Assembly: GCA_029865265.1 (NCBI GenBank)
Contig: JAOUHG010000012.1
Coordinates: 30,484-94,483 of the forward strand
Source: Candidatus Krumholzibacteriia bacterium
GTDB lineage: Bacteria; Krumholzibacteriota; Krumholzibacteriia; WVZY01; JAKEHA01
Length of the DNA: 64,000 nt
Direction: 5' to 3'
Every line of letters begins with the position of its first letter. The stretch's first letter is position 1. A program made the translations under genes and the position numbers. The notes under the pieces were generated by a model, which did no database searches, was not told the origin of the DNA, and was given only the letters and a program-made list of their open reading frames with translations. Positions 57,397-64,000 of this stretch are shown here, piece by piece.

Positions 57397-59031
57397 ATGC
57401 GCCGCACGTTGTGTTTGATCTTCCTCGCGGCCGTGTGCACGTTTGCGTCCGCGCCCACCCGCGCCGCGGATGCGCCGGTGCTCCGCGCCGATCTGGATGT
57501 GTACGGCCGTTCCGTGTCCACGCAGTCGAAGGAGGCGCAGCGCTACTTCGACCAGGGGGTGGTGCTCCACTACGGTTTCAACCACGAGGCCGCCATCGCG
57601 TGCTTCGCGTACGCCGGCGAACTGGACCCCACGCTCGCCATGGCGTGGTGGGGACAGGCAATTTCCGCCGGCCCCAACATCAACAACCCGCACATGGATG
57701 ACGCCGCCGCGCAGGCCGCGTACGCGTCCGCGCAGCGGGCGCTCGCGTTGATTGCCACCGCCTCACCGGTGGAGCAGGCGCTCATCCGTGCCATCGCCAC
57801 CCGCTACGCCTGGCCGCAGCCGGAAGACCGCCGTGCGCTCGACGTGGCTTACGCAAAGGCCATGCAGGATGTCTGGGAGGCGTTCCCGCAGGACGCCGAC
57901 GTGGGCGCGCTGTGCGCAGACGCGGTCATGAACCTCTACCCGTGGGACCTGTGGTCGATGGACGGCGAGCCACGCCCGGAGACGCTGGAGATCATGGCGA
58001 TCCTGGAAGCAGTGCTGGCCATGAACCCGACCCACCCCATGGCCAACCACCTCTACATCCACACCATGGAGGCGTCGCCGATGCCGGAGAAGGCGCTGCC
58101 GTCGGCCAACGTGCTGCGCGACCGCGTCCCCGGCGCCGGCCACCTGGTGCACATGCCCGGGCACATCGACATCCGCCTTGGCCATTATCAGGACGCCATG
58201 ACCGCCAACCAGAAGGCCATCGAGGTGGACCGGTCGTGGGCGGCGCAGGGTGGTTTCTACACGCTGTACCGCGCACACAACTTTCACTTCCTCGCCTACG
58301 CCGCCATGTTCGACGGCCAACGCGACATTGCGGTGGCGGCGGCGCGCGAGATGATTGAACAGATTCCGCTGGAGGTGGTGCGCGCGTATCCGGACTTCCT
58401 CGACGGGTTCATGGCCGTGCCCACGCACGTGCTGGTGCGCTTCGGCATGTGGAACGAACTGCTGTCGGAGCCGGCACCGCCGGAGGATCTCGTGGTCACC
58501 GTGGCCTTCTGGCACTACGGGCGCACGGTGGCGTACGCGGCCCTGGGCCGTGTCGAGGAAGGGACGCGCGAATTCGCGGCCTTCCAGAAGGCGGTGGCGG
58601 CGGTGCCGGAGAGCCGGCTGATCGGCAACAACACGGCACTCACCGTACTGGATGTGGGGCTGCCCATGGCCGAGGGAGAGCTCGAGTACCGCAGGGGGAA
58701 CGTTGAGCGCGCCTTTGAACTGCTGCGCACCGCGGTGGCGCGGGACGTGGCGCTCAAGTACGACGAGCCGTGGGGCTGGATGATGCCGGTGTCGCACTCG
58801 CTGGGCGCGCTGCTAGTCGAACAGGCGCATTATGAAGAGGCCGAAGCAGTCTACCGGGCGGACCTGGCCATCCACCCGAACAACGGATGGGCGCTGTACG
58901 GCCTCGCCGAGTGCCTGCGCATGACGGGCAAAGCGGACGAAGCCGCGCAGGTGGATTCACGCTTCAAGACGGCGTGGTCGCGATCCGACATCACCATCAA
59001 GGCGTCGTGTTACTGCCGAAGGGGAATGTGA
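57397..59031 (+). CDS. Exported TPR-repeat protein
   Basis: A 544-residue protein with a signal peptide (LCLIFLAAVCTFASAPTRA). Degenerate TPR-like helix pairs fill the rest (RYFDQGVVLHYGFNHEAAIA, AEAVYRADLAIHPNN), with a conserved-looking His-rich core (HPMANHLYIHTMEASP; GHLVHMPGHIDIRLG) that could bind metal. This matches a family of uncharacterised TPR proteins in FCB and proteobacterial genomes. The ATG at 57397 has AAGGAGG upstream. It starts 54 nt after tRNA-Arg and is probably the last member of the mixed tRNA unit. Its function is unknown. Confidence 0.78.
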   Translation: MRRTLCLIFLAAVCTFASAPTRAADAPVLRADLDVYGRSVSTQSKEAQRYFDQGVVLHYGFNHEAAIACFAYAGELDPTLAMAWWGQAISAGPNINNPHMDDAAAQAAYASAQRALALIATASPVEQALIRAIATRYAWPQPEDRRALDVAYAKAMQDVWEAFPQDADVGALCADAVMNLYPWDLWSMDGEPRPETLEIMAILEAVLAMNPTHPMANHLYIHTMEASPMPEKALPSANVLRDRVPGAGHLVHMPGHIDIRLGHYQDAMTANQKAIEVDRSWAAQGGFYTLYRAHNFHFLAYAAMFDGQRDIAVAAAREMIEQIPLEVVRAYPDFLDGFMAVPTHVLVRFGMWNELLSEPAPPEDLVVTVAFWHYGRTVAYAALGRVEEGTREFAAFQKAVAAVPESRLIGNNTALTVLDVGLPMAEGELEYRRGNVERAFELLRTAVARDVALKYDEPWGWMMPVSHSLGALLVEQAHYEEAEAVYRADLAIHPNNGWALYGLAECLRMTGKADEAAQVDSRFKTAWSRSDITIKASCYCRRGM

Positions 59032-59166
59032 CGAAAGCGCAACGCGCCGGCTGCGCGCCCGGGGCTCTCGAAGCAACCTTCAAGTATCAAGTTAACTCGT
59101 TGGGGCGGATCATGTTGGAAGTGTCCGCGCTGGGCCCGGTCTGGTACAATCAAGGCTCACTCACGC

Positions 59167-60039
59167 TTAGCGAGCCACGGCCCCCGGGGTCGCGGTGAAG
59201 TGACTCCCGGCGCGATCACCGTCGGACGGAAGCGGGGCGCGCTTCGGTCCAGCGGCCGCGCCGGGTGGCTTTTGGGAGTACCCCGGCCGGATCGACGGGA
59301 ACGTCGCTTCGCGCAGGGCGTTCGTCTCGGTGTTCTGGATGACGATCTTCTTGCCGGTTCCGGCGTCGATCGCCACCACCTCCCGGTAGACCTCGCTGGC
59401 GACGAGGCCACGCTCCGAGTACCAGAAGAGACGTCTATCCGGAGGGTTGTCACCCTCCAGCTGATAGACCACGGCAAAGGCGGTCTCGGTCCTGCCGGGC
59501 GTCGTCAGGGTGTCCAGGAAGGCCACCGTCGCGTCCTCGGCCGGGTTCCCGTCGTGCAGGAGCCAGGACGCGCCCGGCGAGAGGGGATAGGCCAGCCTGC
59601 GCGCGGCGGTGACGCTGTCCAGGCCGGCGGCCGCGCCCGGCGGCAGCCGCACGGGGAGATCGGCCCGGTAGAGGCCGCTGGCGTCCTGGCGGTAGCGCCG
59701 CCAGGAATACGTCGTGTCGGGCGCTCCGGAGAGCATGAAGCGCTCCTCCTCCAGCGCCCATACCGTGCCGTCGATCAACTCATCGGCCACGATTTCGCGC
59801 ACCACCGTCGCGCTCTGATCGACGGGTGGCAGGGCGTCGCTGCCGTCCTCGGCGATGTAGCGGACCATGCGTTGCGCGTCGTAGGTCCAGGTGGTGCCGA
59901 CGTCCAGCGGGTAGAAGGCCGTATCGCCGGGTGCCGGGAGCGGGTCCGGATGCATGCCGTCGTCGGCGCAGGCGAACGTCAGCAGGAGGAGGATCGCCGC
60001 CAGGGTGGGGGGGTGGGATCGTGTCGGGATGGCTCTCAT
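59167..60039 (-). CDS. Lipoprotein of unknown function
   Basis: Starts at 60039 (290 residues) with the signal sequence LAAILLLLTFAC|ADDG, a clear lipobox. Next is FYPLDVGTTWTYDAQRM, a phrase common in uncharacterised secreted proteins of FCB-type bacteria, then beta-rich segments (TTYSWRRYRQDASGLYRAD, AVVYQLEGDNPPDRRLFWY). No catalytic motif is evident. It is divergent from the MBL-fold gene. The 135-bp gap between the TPR protein and this gene (59032-59166) holds no gene that I can support. Confidence 0.62.
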   Translation of the reverse strand: MRAIPTRSHPPTLAAILLLLTFACADDGMHPDPLPAPGDTAFYPLDVGTTWTYDAQRMVRYIAEDGSDALPPVDQSATVVREIVADELIDGTVWALEEERFMLSGAPDTTYSWRRYRQDASGLYRADLPVRLPPGAAAGLDSVTAARRLAYPLSPGASWLLHDGNPAEDATVAFLDTLTTPGRTETAFAVVYQLEGDNPPDRRLFWYSERGLVASEVYREVVAIDAGTGKKIVIQNTETNALREATFPSIRPGYSQKPPGAAAGPKRAPLPSDGDRAGSHFTATPGAVAR

Positions 60040-60113
60040 CGGTCCGGACGGCCCGGGGCGACGGCCGTACCCATCCAACGGTAGCACGCAGGCCGCGTGG
60101 CGGGTGGAATTTC

Positions 60114-60142
60114 TTGCGCCTGCGCGGCCGTCTCCCTAAAGT
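60114..60142 (+). promoter_or_regulatory. Candidate promoter of the MBL-fold gene
   Basis: TTGCGC (60114-60119), a 17-bp spacer, TAAAGT (60137-60142, 4/6), followed by a 54-nt leader to the GTG at 60197. Moderate match. Confidence 0.4.
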
Positions 60143-60196
60143 AGGCCCTGCCGCCACGCGCACAAACATGACTGACCCCAGCGCCACCCCATTCCC

Positions 60197-61054
60197 GTGC
60201 CCGGCTTGAGACGCTCCTTGCGGCAGCACTCCTTTGGCGCCGTGGTTGCGGCGGTGTGCCTGCTGGCGGCGGGTTGCAGCGGGCTCGCGCGCACCGACGG
60301 CGGGGTCTTTCCGCCCCCGGAGCGCAACACCATCACCTTCTGGGGCCACGCCTGCAGCTATATCGACATCGAGGGCGTGGGCGTGGTCACCGACCCGGTG
60401 TTTCGTTCCACGCTGATCTCGCGCCACCACCGCGGCCCCGTGCCGCCGCCGTCGTCGTACGCAGGTGCCCGCGTTATCCTGATATCGCACGCCCACCCCG
60501 ACCACCTGGATCCGCCCTCGTTGCGCACCTTCCCGGATGCGGCGGTGATCCTGTGTCCGGAACCATCCGCAAAGTACCTCGAGGACGCGGGACACGAGGT
60601 GCACGTGATGCGCGCGGGCGAGGTCTACCTGTTTGCAGGCGGCACCATCACCGCCATCGCCATGCAGCACATGGGCAGCCGCTGGGGCGTGCGCGCCGCC
60701 ACCGACGGGCGCGCGCTGGGGTATGTGATCGAAACCCCTGCCGGAACCATCTTCTACACCGGCGATTCCAACTACTTCTCCGGCTTTGCGGAGGTGGGCT
60801 GGACGTACGACCCCGACGTTCTCCTGATCAACGTCAACGGCCACCTGGTCGGCGCCGACGCGCTGCGCGCGGCGTGGGCCACGCAGGCGCGGGTGGTGGT
60901 GCCAATGCACTGGGGGACGTACCCGTACTGGATCTTCGGGGGCAACAACCGTCCGCGCGACGAGGACATGATGCGGCGCGCGATGGGGGAACGGCTGAGG
61001 ATTCTGGAAGTGGGGCAGAGCATGGCGTTGTGGCGGAGCGATTCGCTCCCGTAG
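60197..61054 (+). CDS. MBL-fold metal-dependent hydrolase, UlaG-like, lipoprotein
   Basis: A 285-residue protein with the lipobox-like LLAAGC|S. The metallo-beta-lactamase fold shows ITFWGHACSYIDIEGVGVVTDP, the zinc motif LISHAHPDHLDPPS (HxHxDH), FYTGDSNYFSGF, and the late histidine in VVPMHWGTYPYW. This is the UlaG/RomA-like branch of the superfamily; known substrates differ widely, from ascorbate-6-phosphate lactone to N-acyl-phosphatidylethanolamine, so none is assigned. The GTG at 60197 is the likely start; a TTG at 60206 is less likely. Confidence 0.8.
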   Translation: MPGLRRSLRQHSFGAVVAAVCLLAAGCSGLARTDGGVFPPPERNTITFWGHACSYIDIEGVGVVTDPVFRSTLISRHHRGPVPPPSSYAGARVILISHAHPDHLDPPSLRTFPDAAVILCPEPSAKYLEDAGHEVHVMRAGEVYLFAGGTITAIAMQHMGSRWGVRAATDGRALGYVIETPAGTIFYTGDSNYFSGFAEVGWTYDPDVLLINVNGHLVGADALRAAWATQARVVVPMHWGTYPYWIFGGNNRPRDEDMMRRAMGERLRILEVGQSMALWRSDSLP

Positions 61055-61070
61055 CGTCCGCAACCCGGAC

Positions 61071-61100
61071 TTCCGGCGCGGGGCCCCGGGCACGTATAAT
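61071..61100 (+). promoter_or_regulatory. Proline dehydrogenase promoter with spacer palindrome
   Basis: A perfect -10 TATAAT (61095-61100) follows TTCCGG (61071-61076, weak -35) after 18 bp. The spacer contains CGGGGCCCCG (61079-61088), a perfect 10-bp palindrome. The leader to the ATG is about 35 nt. Confidence 0.55.
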
Positions 61101-61141
61101 TGCGCATCAATCTTATCACCTGGAAGGAAGCGTCTTACACC

Positions 61142-62038
61142 ATGAGCATTGTCGACCGTGTCGTTGCATCCTCGCTGCCGCTCGTCCCCAGACCCATCGT
61201 CCGCAGGGTGGCGGATCCGTACATCGCGGGTGAGACCATCGACGACCTGTTGCGCGTGTCCAGGGAGATGAACGCGGACGGCTACATGGTGGCCGCCGCG
61301 ATCCTCGGTGAGTTCGTCTCGCGGCGTGAGGAGGCGGACGAGGCGGTGCGCGAGTATCAGGGCCTCCTGAAGAGCCTGAGCGAGCACCAGGTGGACGCCT
61401 ACATCCACGTCAAACCCACCCACCTGGGGCTGACTATCGACCACGATCTCTGCGTTCAGAACGTGCGCGCGGTGCTGGGGTTCGCGAAGCCACTGGGCCT
61501 GTTCGTGCGCCTCGACATGGAGGACTCCCCCTGCACCGACGGCACGCTGAAGGTGTACCACGCGGTGCGCGGCGAGTTCGACAACGTCGGCGTCGTGATC
61601 CAGTCGCGCATGCGCCGCAGCCTCGACGACGTGCGCGCGCTGGCCGCGGTGAAGGCAAACGTGCGGGTGTGCAAGGGGATCTACGTCGAGCCCTACGCCA
61701 TCGCCTTCACCGATCCGGAACTGATCAGCCGCAATTTCATGGTGCTGGTGGAGGAGTTGCTGGGTGCGGGGTGCTACACCGCCATCGCCACCCACGACGA
61801 ACGCCTGGTATTCGAGTCCGAGCGGCTCATCGATCGCATGGGCATTCAGCGCAACGCCTATGAATTCCAGATGCTGCTCGGGGTGCTGGAGCCGCTGCGC
61901 ACCCAGATTCGCGCGCGCGGACACCGCTTGCGGGTGGCGGTACCGTACGGCCCGCACTGGTACGCCTATTCGGTGCGGCGCCTGCGCAAGAACCCGGCGC
62001 TTGCCGGCTACGTGCTCAAGGCCATGTTCAAGGGCTGA
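61142..62038 (+). CDS. Proline dehydrogenase (monofunctional)
   Basis: Oxidises proline to pyrroline-5-carboxylate with FAD, the first step of proline catabolism. The 298-residue barrel has RLDMEDSP, VRVCKGIYVEPYA, IATHDERLV, YEFQMLLGVLEPL and VAVPYGPHWYAYSVRRLRKNP, the standard PRODH series. It is of the short, Thermus/Bacillus-like type, without the P5C dehydrogenase of PutA. The ATG at 61142 has AAGGAAG upstream. No P5C dehydrogenase lies in the window. The following methyltransferase starts 3 bp after the stop. Confidence 0.93.
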   Translation: MSIVDRVVASSLPLVPRPIVRRVADPYIAGETIDDLLRVSREMNADGYMVAAAILGEFVSRREEADEAVREYQGLLKSLSEHQVDAYIHVKPTHLGLTIDHDLCVQNVRAVLGFAKPLGLFVRLDMEDSPCTDGTLKVYHAVRGEFDNVGVVIQSRMRRSLDDVRALAAVKANVRVCKGIYVEPYAIAFTDPELISRNFMVLVEELLGAGCYTAIATHDERLVFESERLIDRMGIQRNAYEFQMLLGVLEPLRTQIRARGHRLRVAVPYGPHWYAYSVRRLRKNPALAGYVLKAMFKG

Positions 62039-62040
62039 CC

Positions 62041-62865
62041 GTGACCCGCGGCCGCGACGAATACATCCACGGTACGGCGCCCGACGAGCAGCGCCGTCTT
62101 TCGCGTCTCAACGAACTCATCAACCGCCAGTCGCTGGAACGCCTGCGCATCACCCGTGGCGAACGCGTGCTCGACGTGGGGTGCGGCATGGGGCAGTTGA
62201 CGCGCGCCATCGCCGCGGCCGGGGGTGTGGTGACCGGCGTGGAACGCAGCGCGGAGCAGATTGCCGAGGGCGTGCGCCAGGCGGGGAGCGCGGCCAGCGC
62301 CGCCGAGATCCGCCAGGGGGACGCAATGGCACTTCCGCTGCGCGACGACGAGTGGGGCACCTTCGACGTGGTTCACACGCGCTTTCTCCTGGAGCATCTC
62401 CCGCAACCGCAGCGCGTGGTGGACGCCATGGTGCGCGCGGCCCGTCCCGGGGGACGCGTCGTGCTCGAGGACGACGACCACGATCTGCTGCGACTGTATC
62501 CCGCGGTTCCGGCGTTCGAGGAGATCTGGCGCGCGTATATGCGCAGCTACCAGGCCGGCGGGCGCGATCCGCGCATCGGCCGGCGGCTTCCCGAACTGCT
62601 GGCGCGCGCGGGCGCGAACCCCGTGCGCTGCGACTGGCCCTTCTTCGGCGCGTGTCAGGGTGGGGAGGACTGGGATATCATCGTGGATAACTGCCGGGCC
62701 ATCGTGACCGGCGCGCGCGAGGCGATCCGCGCGTGTGGAATCAGCGAGGAGGCCTTCGACACCGGCCTTTGCGACTACGACGCGTGGCGCGTCCAACGCG
62801 GCGCCGCCTTCTGGTACTGCACCTTCTGGGCCGAGGGTGTGAAGCCCGCCGCCGCGCGCGATTAG
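62041..62865 (+). CDS. Class I SAM-dependent methyltransferase
   Basis: A 274-residue protein with motif I VLDVGCGMGQLTRAIAAAGG, VTGVERS, DAMALPLRDDEWGTFDVVHTRFLLEHLPQ (an UbiE-like region, read in pieces) and a long helical C-terminal extension. The substrate is not apparent; small molecules of the quinone or lipid type are typical of this branch. GTG start, 3 bp after the proline dehydrogenase stop. Its 3' end overlaps the convergent dipeptidase gene by 4 bp. Confidence 0.82.
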   Translation: MTRGRDEYIHGTAPDEQRRLSRLNELINRQSLERLRITRGERVLDVGCGMGQLTRAIAAAGGVVTGVERSAEQIAEGVRQAGSAASAAEIRQGDAMALPLRDDEWGTFDVVHTRFLLEHLPQPQRVVDAMVRAARPGGRVVLEDDDHDLLRLYPAVPAFEEIWRAYMRSYQAGGRDPRIGRRLPELLARAGANPVRCDWPFFGACQGGEDWDIIVDNCRAIVTGAREAIRACGISEEAFDTGLCDYDAWRVQRGAAFWYCTFWAEGVKPAAARD

Positions 62866-63995
62866 CCGCGGGGCAGCGACTCCGCGAGGAAGCGCAGGGC
62901 GTTTCCGCCGAGGATCGAACCAATCTCACCGTCACTGAAGCCGGCCGCTTCCAGCGCGGGAACCAGGCGCTGAACGCCGGACGCGTCGAAGGGCATGGCG
63001 ACGGCGCCGTCAAAGTCGGAACCGAGTGCCACGTGATCGACACCCGCCACGTCCGCCGCGTGACGGATGGCGCGGGCGACGGCCGCCGCGTCGTCACCAC
63101 ACACCGCCCCATCCCAGAAGCCGATTCCCACGATTCCACCCGCGGCCGCAATGCCGCGCAGTTCGTCATCGGAGAGGTTGCGGTTGCCCGGGCAGGTGCC
63201 GTCCACACCGGCGTGCGAAACCATCACCCGGCGGACACCGCCTGCGAGCACATCGCCGATGGTCGCGGATGATGCGTGGGCGAGGTCCACGATGCCGCCC
63301 AGGGAATCGATGCGCGCCACCGCGCGCCGCCCCAGCGTGGTGAGTCCTCCCTTGTGCCAGCCGTGCGCGGAACCGGCCAGCGCGGTATCGGTCATGTGCA
63401 CCAGTCCGAAGACGCGGAAACCGGCGGCAAAGAGCCGGTCGATGGCGAAGAGATCGCCGTGGAGGCCGTGCAGGCCCTCGACGAGAAGAACCCCGCCGGT
63501 TGTCCCCGACATTCTTTCCTCACGGATCATTTGCACGTCTGATGCGCGCAGCACGGGGACCAGCCGGCCACCGGACGCCAGTGCGGTGCGGTGGAACGTC
63601 TCCGCCTGGGCGAGGGCGCGCTCCACCGGGGAGCGCCATGCGGCCTCGGGCCAGCGGTTGCACACGGCCACCAGGGTGACCAGGTCCGGGCCCTGCGGCG
63701 TGCGCCGGTAGTTGGCGCCGAGGGGGAACGCGTTGGTGGCGGAGAAGACCTGAATGACCACGCCCCCGTCACGTAGCCGCGGCAGATCCACGTGGCCGCG
63801 GCGGGAGCGTTCCAGCAGGGGACGGTTCCACAGGAGCGCGTCGCTGTGCAGATCGACCACCGGCAGTGTCGTGGGGGGGACACCGCCGCGCGCGACCCGG
63901 GTCCGGTTGGCAGCGCGGTCCACCACAGCAACGCCGAACAGGAAGGCCAGCACAGCGAGGACGAACAGGGGGACGAATGCGGAGATGAATCGCAT
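62862..63995 (-). CDS. Membrane dipeptidase, M19 (renal-dipeptidase-like)
   Basis: A 377-residue protein with a single N-terminal membrane anchor (FVPLFVLAVLAFLFGVAVV). It has the M19 metal motif VVDLHSDALLW (HxD), VEGLHGL (a metal-ligand Glu region), VHMTDTALAGSAHGWH, SHAGVDGTCPGNRNLSDDEL and HVALGSDFDG. M19 enzymes hydrolyse dipeptides, including those with D-residues. The active site should face the periplasm. It is complete: the ATG at 63995 lies 5 bp from the window edge, so its promoter is outside. Confidence 0.92.
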   Translation of the reverse strand: MRFISAFVPLFVLAVLAFLFGVAVVDRAANRTRVARGGVPPTTLPVVDLHSDALLWNRPLLERSRRGHVDLPRLRDGGVVIQVFSATNAFPLGANYRRTPQGPDLVTLVAVCNRWPEAAWRSPVERALAQAETFHRTALASGGRLVPVLRASDVQMIREERMSGTTGGVLLVEGLHGLHGDLFAIDRLFAAGFRVFGLVHMTDTALAGSAHGWHKGGLTTLGRRAVARIDSLGGIVDLAHASSATIGDVLAGGVRRVMVSHAGVDGTCPGNRNLSDDELRGIAAAGGIVGIGFWDGAVCGDDAAAVARAIRHAADVAGVDHVALGSDFDGAVAMPFDASGVQRLVPALEAAGFSDGEIGSILGGNALRFLAESLPRG

Positions 63996-64000
63996 CGGCC

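Noticed and set aside
59147..59152. TACAAT after the TPR gene as a promoter
   Set aside because: No -35 at a usable distance and it would read antisense into the lipoprotein gene.

Overview
This is a gene-dense, GC-rich bacterial chromosome segment: 49 protein genes, four tRNAs, no rRNA, and no insertion sequence, prophage or CRISPR array that I can see. The mix suggests a diderm from a little-cultured FCB-type lineage such as Candidatus Eisenbacteria or Krumholzibacteriota. The supporting evidence is a secreted protein ending in a FlgD-like Ig sorting domain, a protease/TolB/outer-membrane-barrel fusion, many TPR lipoproteins, LapA/LapB, an LpxL-like acyltransferase and SPOR proteins, together with Firmicutes-like gene orders (topA-trmFO-xerC, scpA-scpB-rluB, cmk-rpsA, DUF512-der-plsY-gpsA). 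The phylum is an inference from gene content, not a measured placement.

Layout, left half. A truncated membrane gene with a PQQ-type propeller (1-1826) is followed by secA, smg, topA, trmFO, xerC, an Ig-like lipoprotein, dapF, the protease/barrel fusion and proS. The rpsT gene is on the minus strand, divergent from xerD. Then come trpS, scpA, scpB, rluB, hisC, a cmk-plsC fusion and six-domain rpsA, closed by a terminator. Next are lapA, lapB, a TPR/SPOR protein and mutS, then a multi-GAF signalling protein, mutL and miaA. A tRNA-Gly(CCC) leads a TPR lipoprotein, the DUF512 radical-SAM gene, der, plsY, gpsA and a MerR regulator. tRNA-Pro(GGG) and a bidirectional terminator end that block.

Layout, right half. 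Three large minus-strand genes follow: a lipoprotein (42583-44883), a FlgD-tailed secreted protein (45112-48117) and full-length cobalamin-dependent metH (48204-51917). The plus strand resumes with an LpxL-like acyltransferase, a GT2 glycosyltransferase, surE, pcm and a small multidrug-export-type membrane protein. After these comes a mixed tRNA/mRNA unit: tRNA-Pro(CGG), an RpoS-like sigma factor, apt, tRNA-Arg(CCT) and a TPR protein. The end holds a minus-strand lipoprotein, an MBL-fold lipoprotein, proline dehydrogenase, a methyltransferase and a convergent M19 dipeptidase.

Most genes are housekeeping and tightly packed, with many ATGA-type stop/start overlaps. The points most worth a second look are: (1) sigma70-like promoters whose -35/-10 spacer holds a perfect inverted repeat, with topA and rpsA sharing exactly the same geometry; (2) tRNA genes built into protein operons, including one containing the sigma factor; (3) neighbouring secreted proteins that appear to share a Rossmann/GATase-like segment; and (4) several altered catalytic or binding sites (a dead GGDEF, a divergent DapF, a four-Cys insert in SecA). 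All readings are by eye from the sequence; no database search was run.
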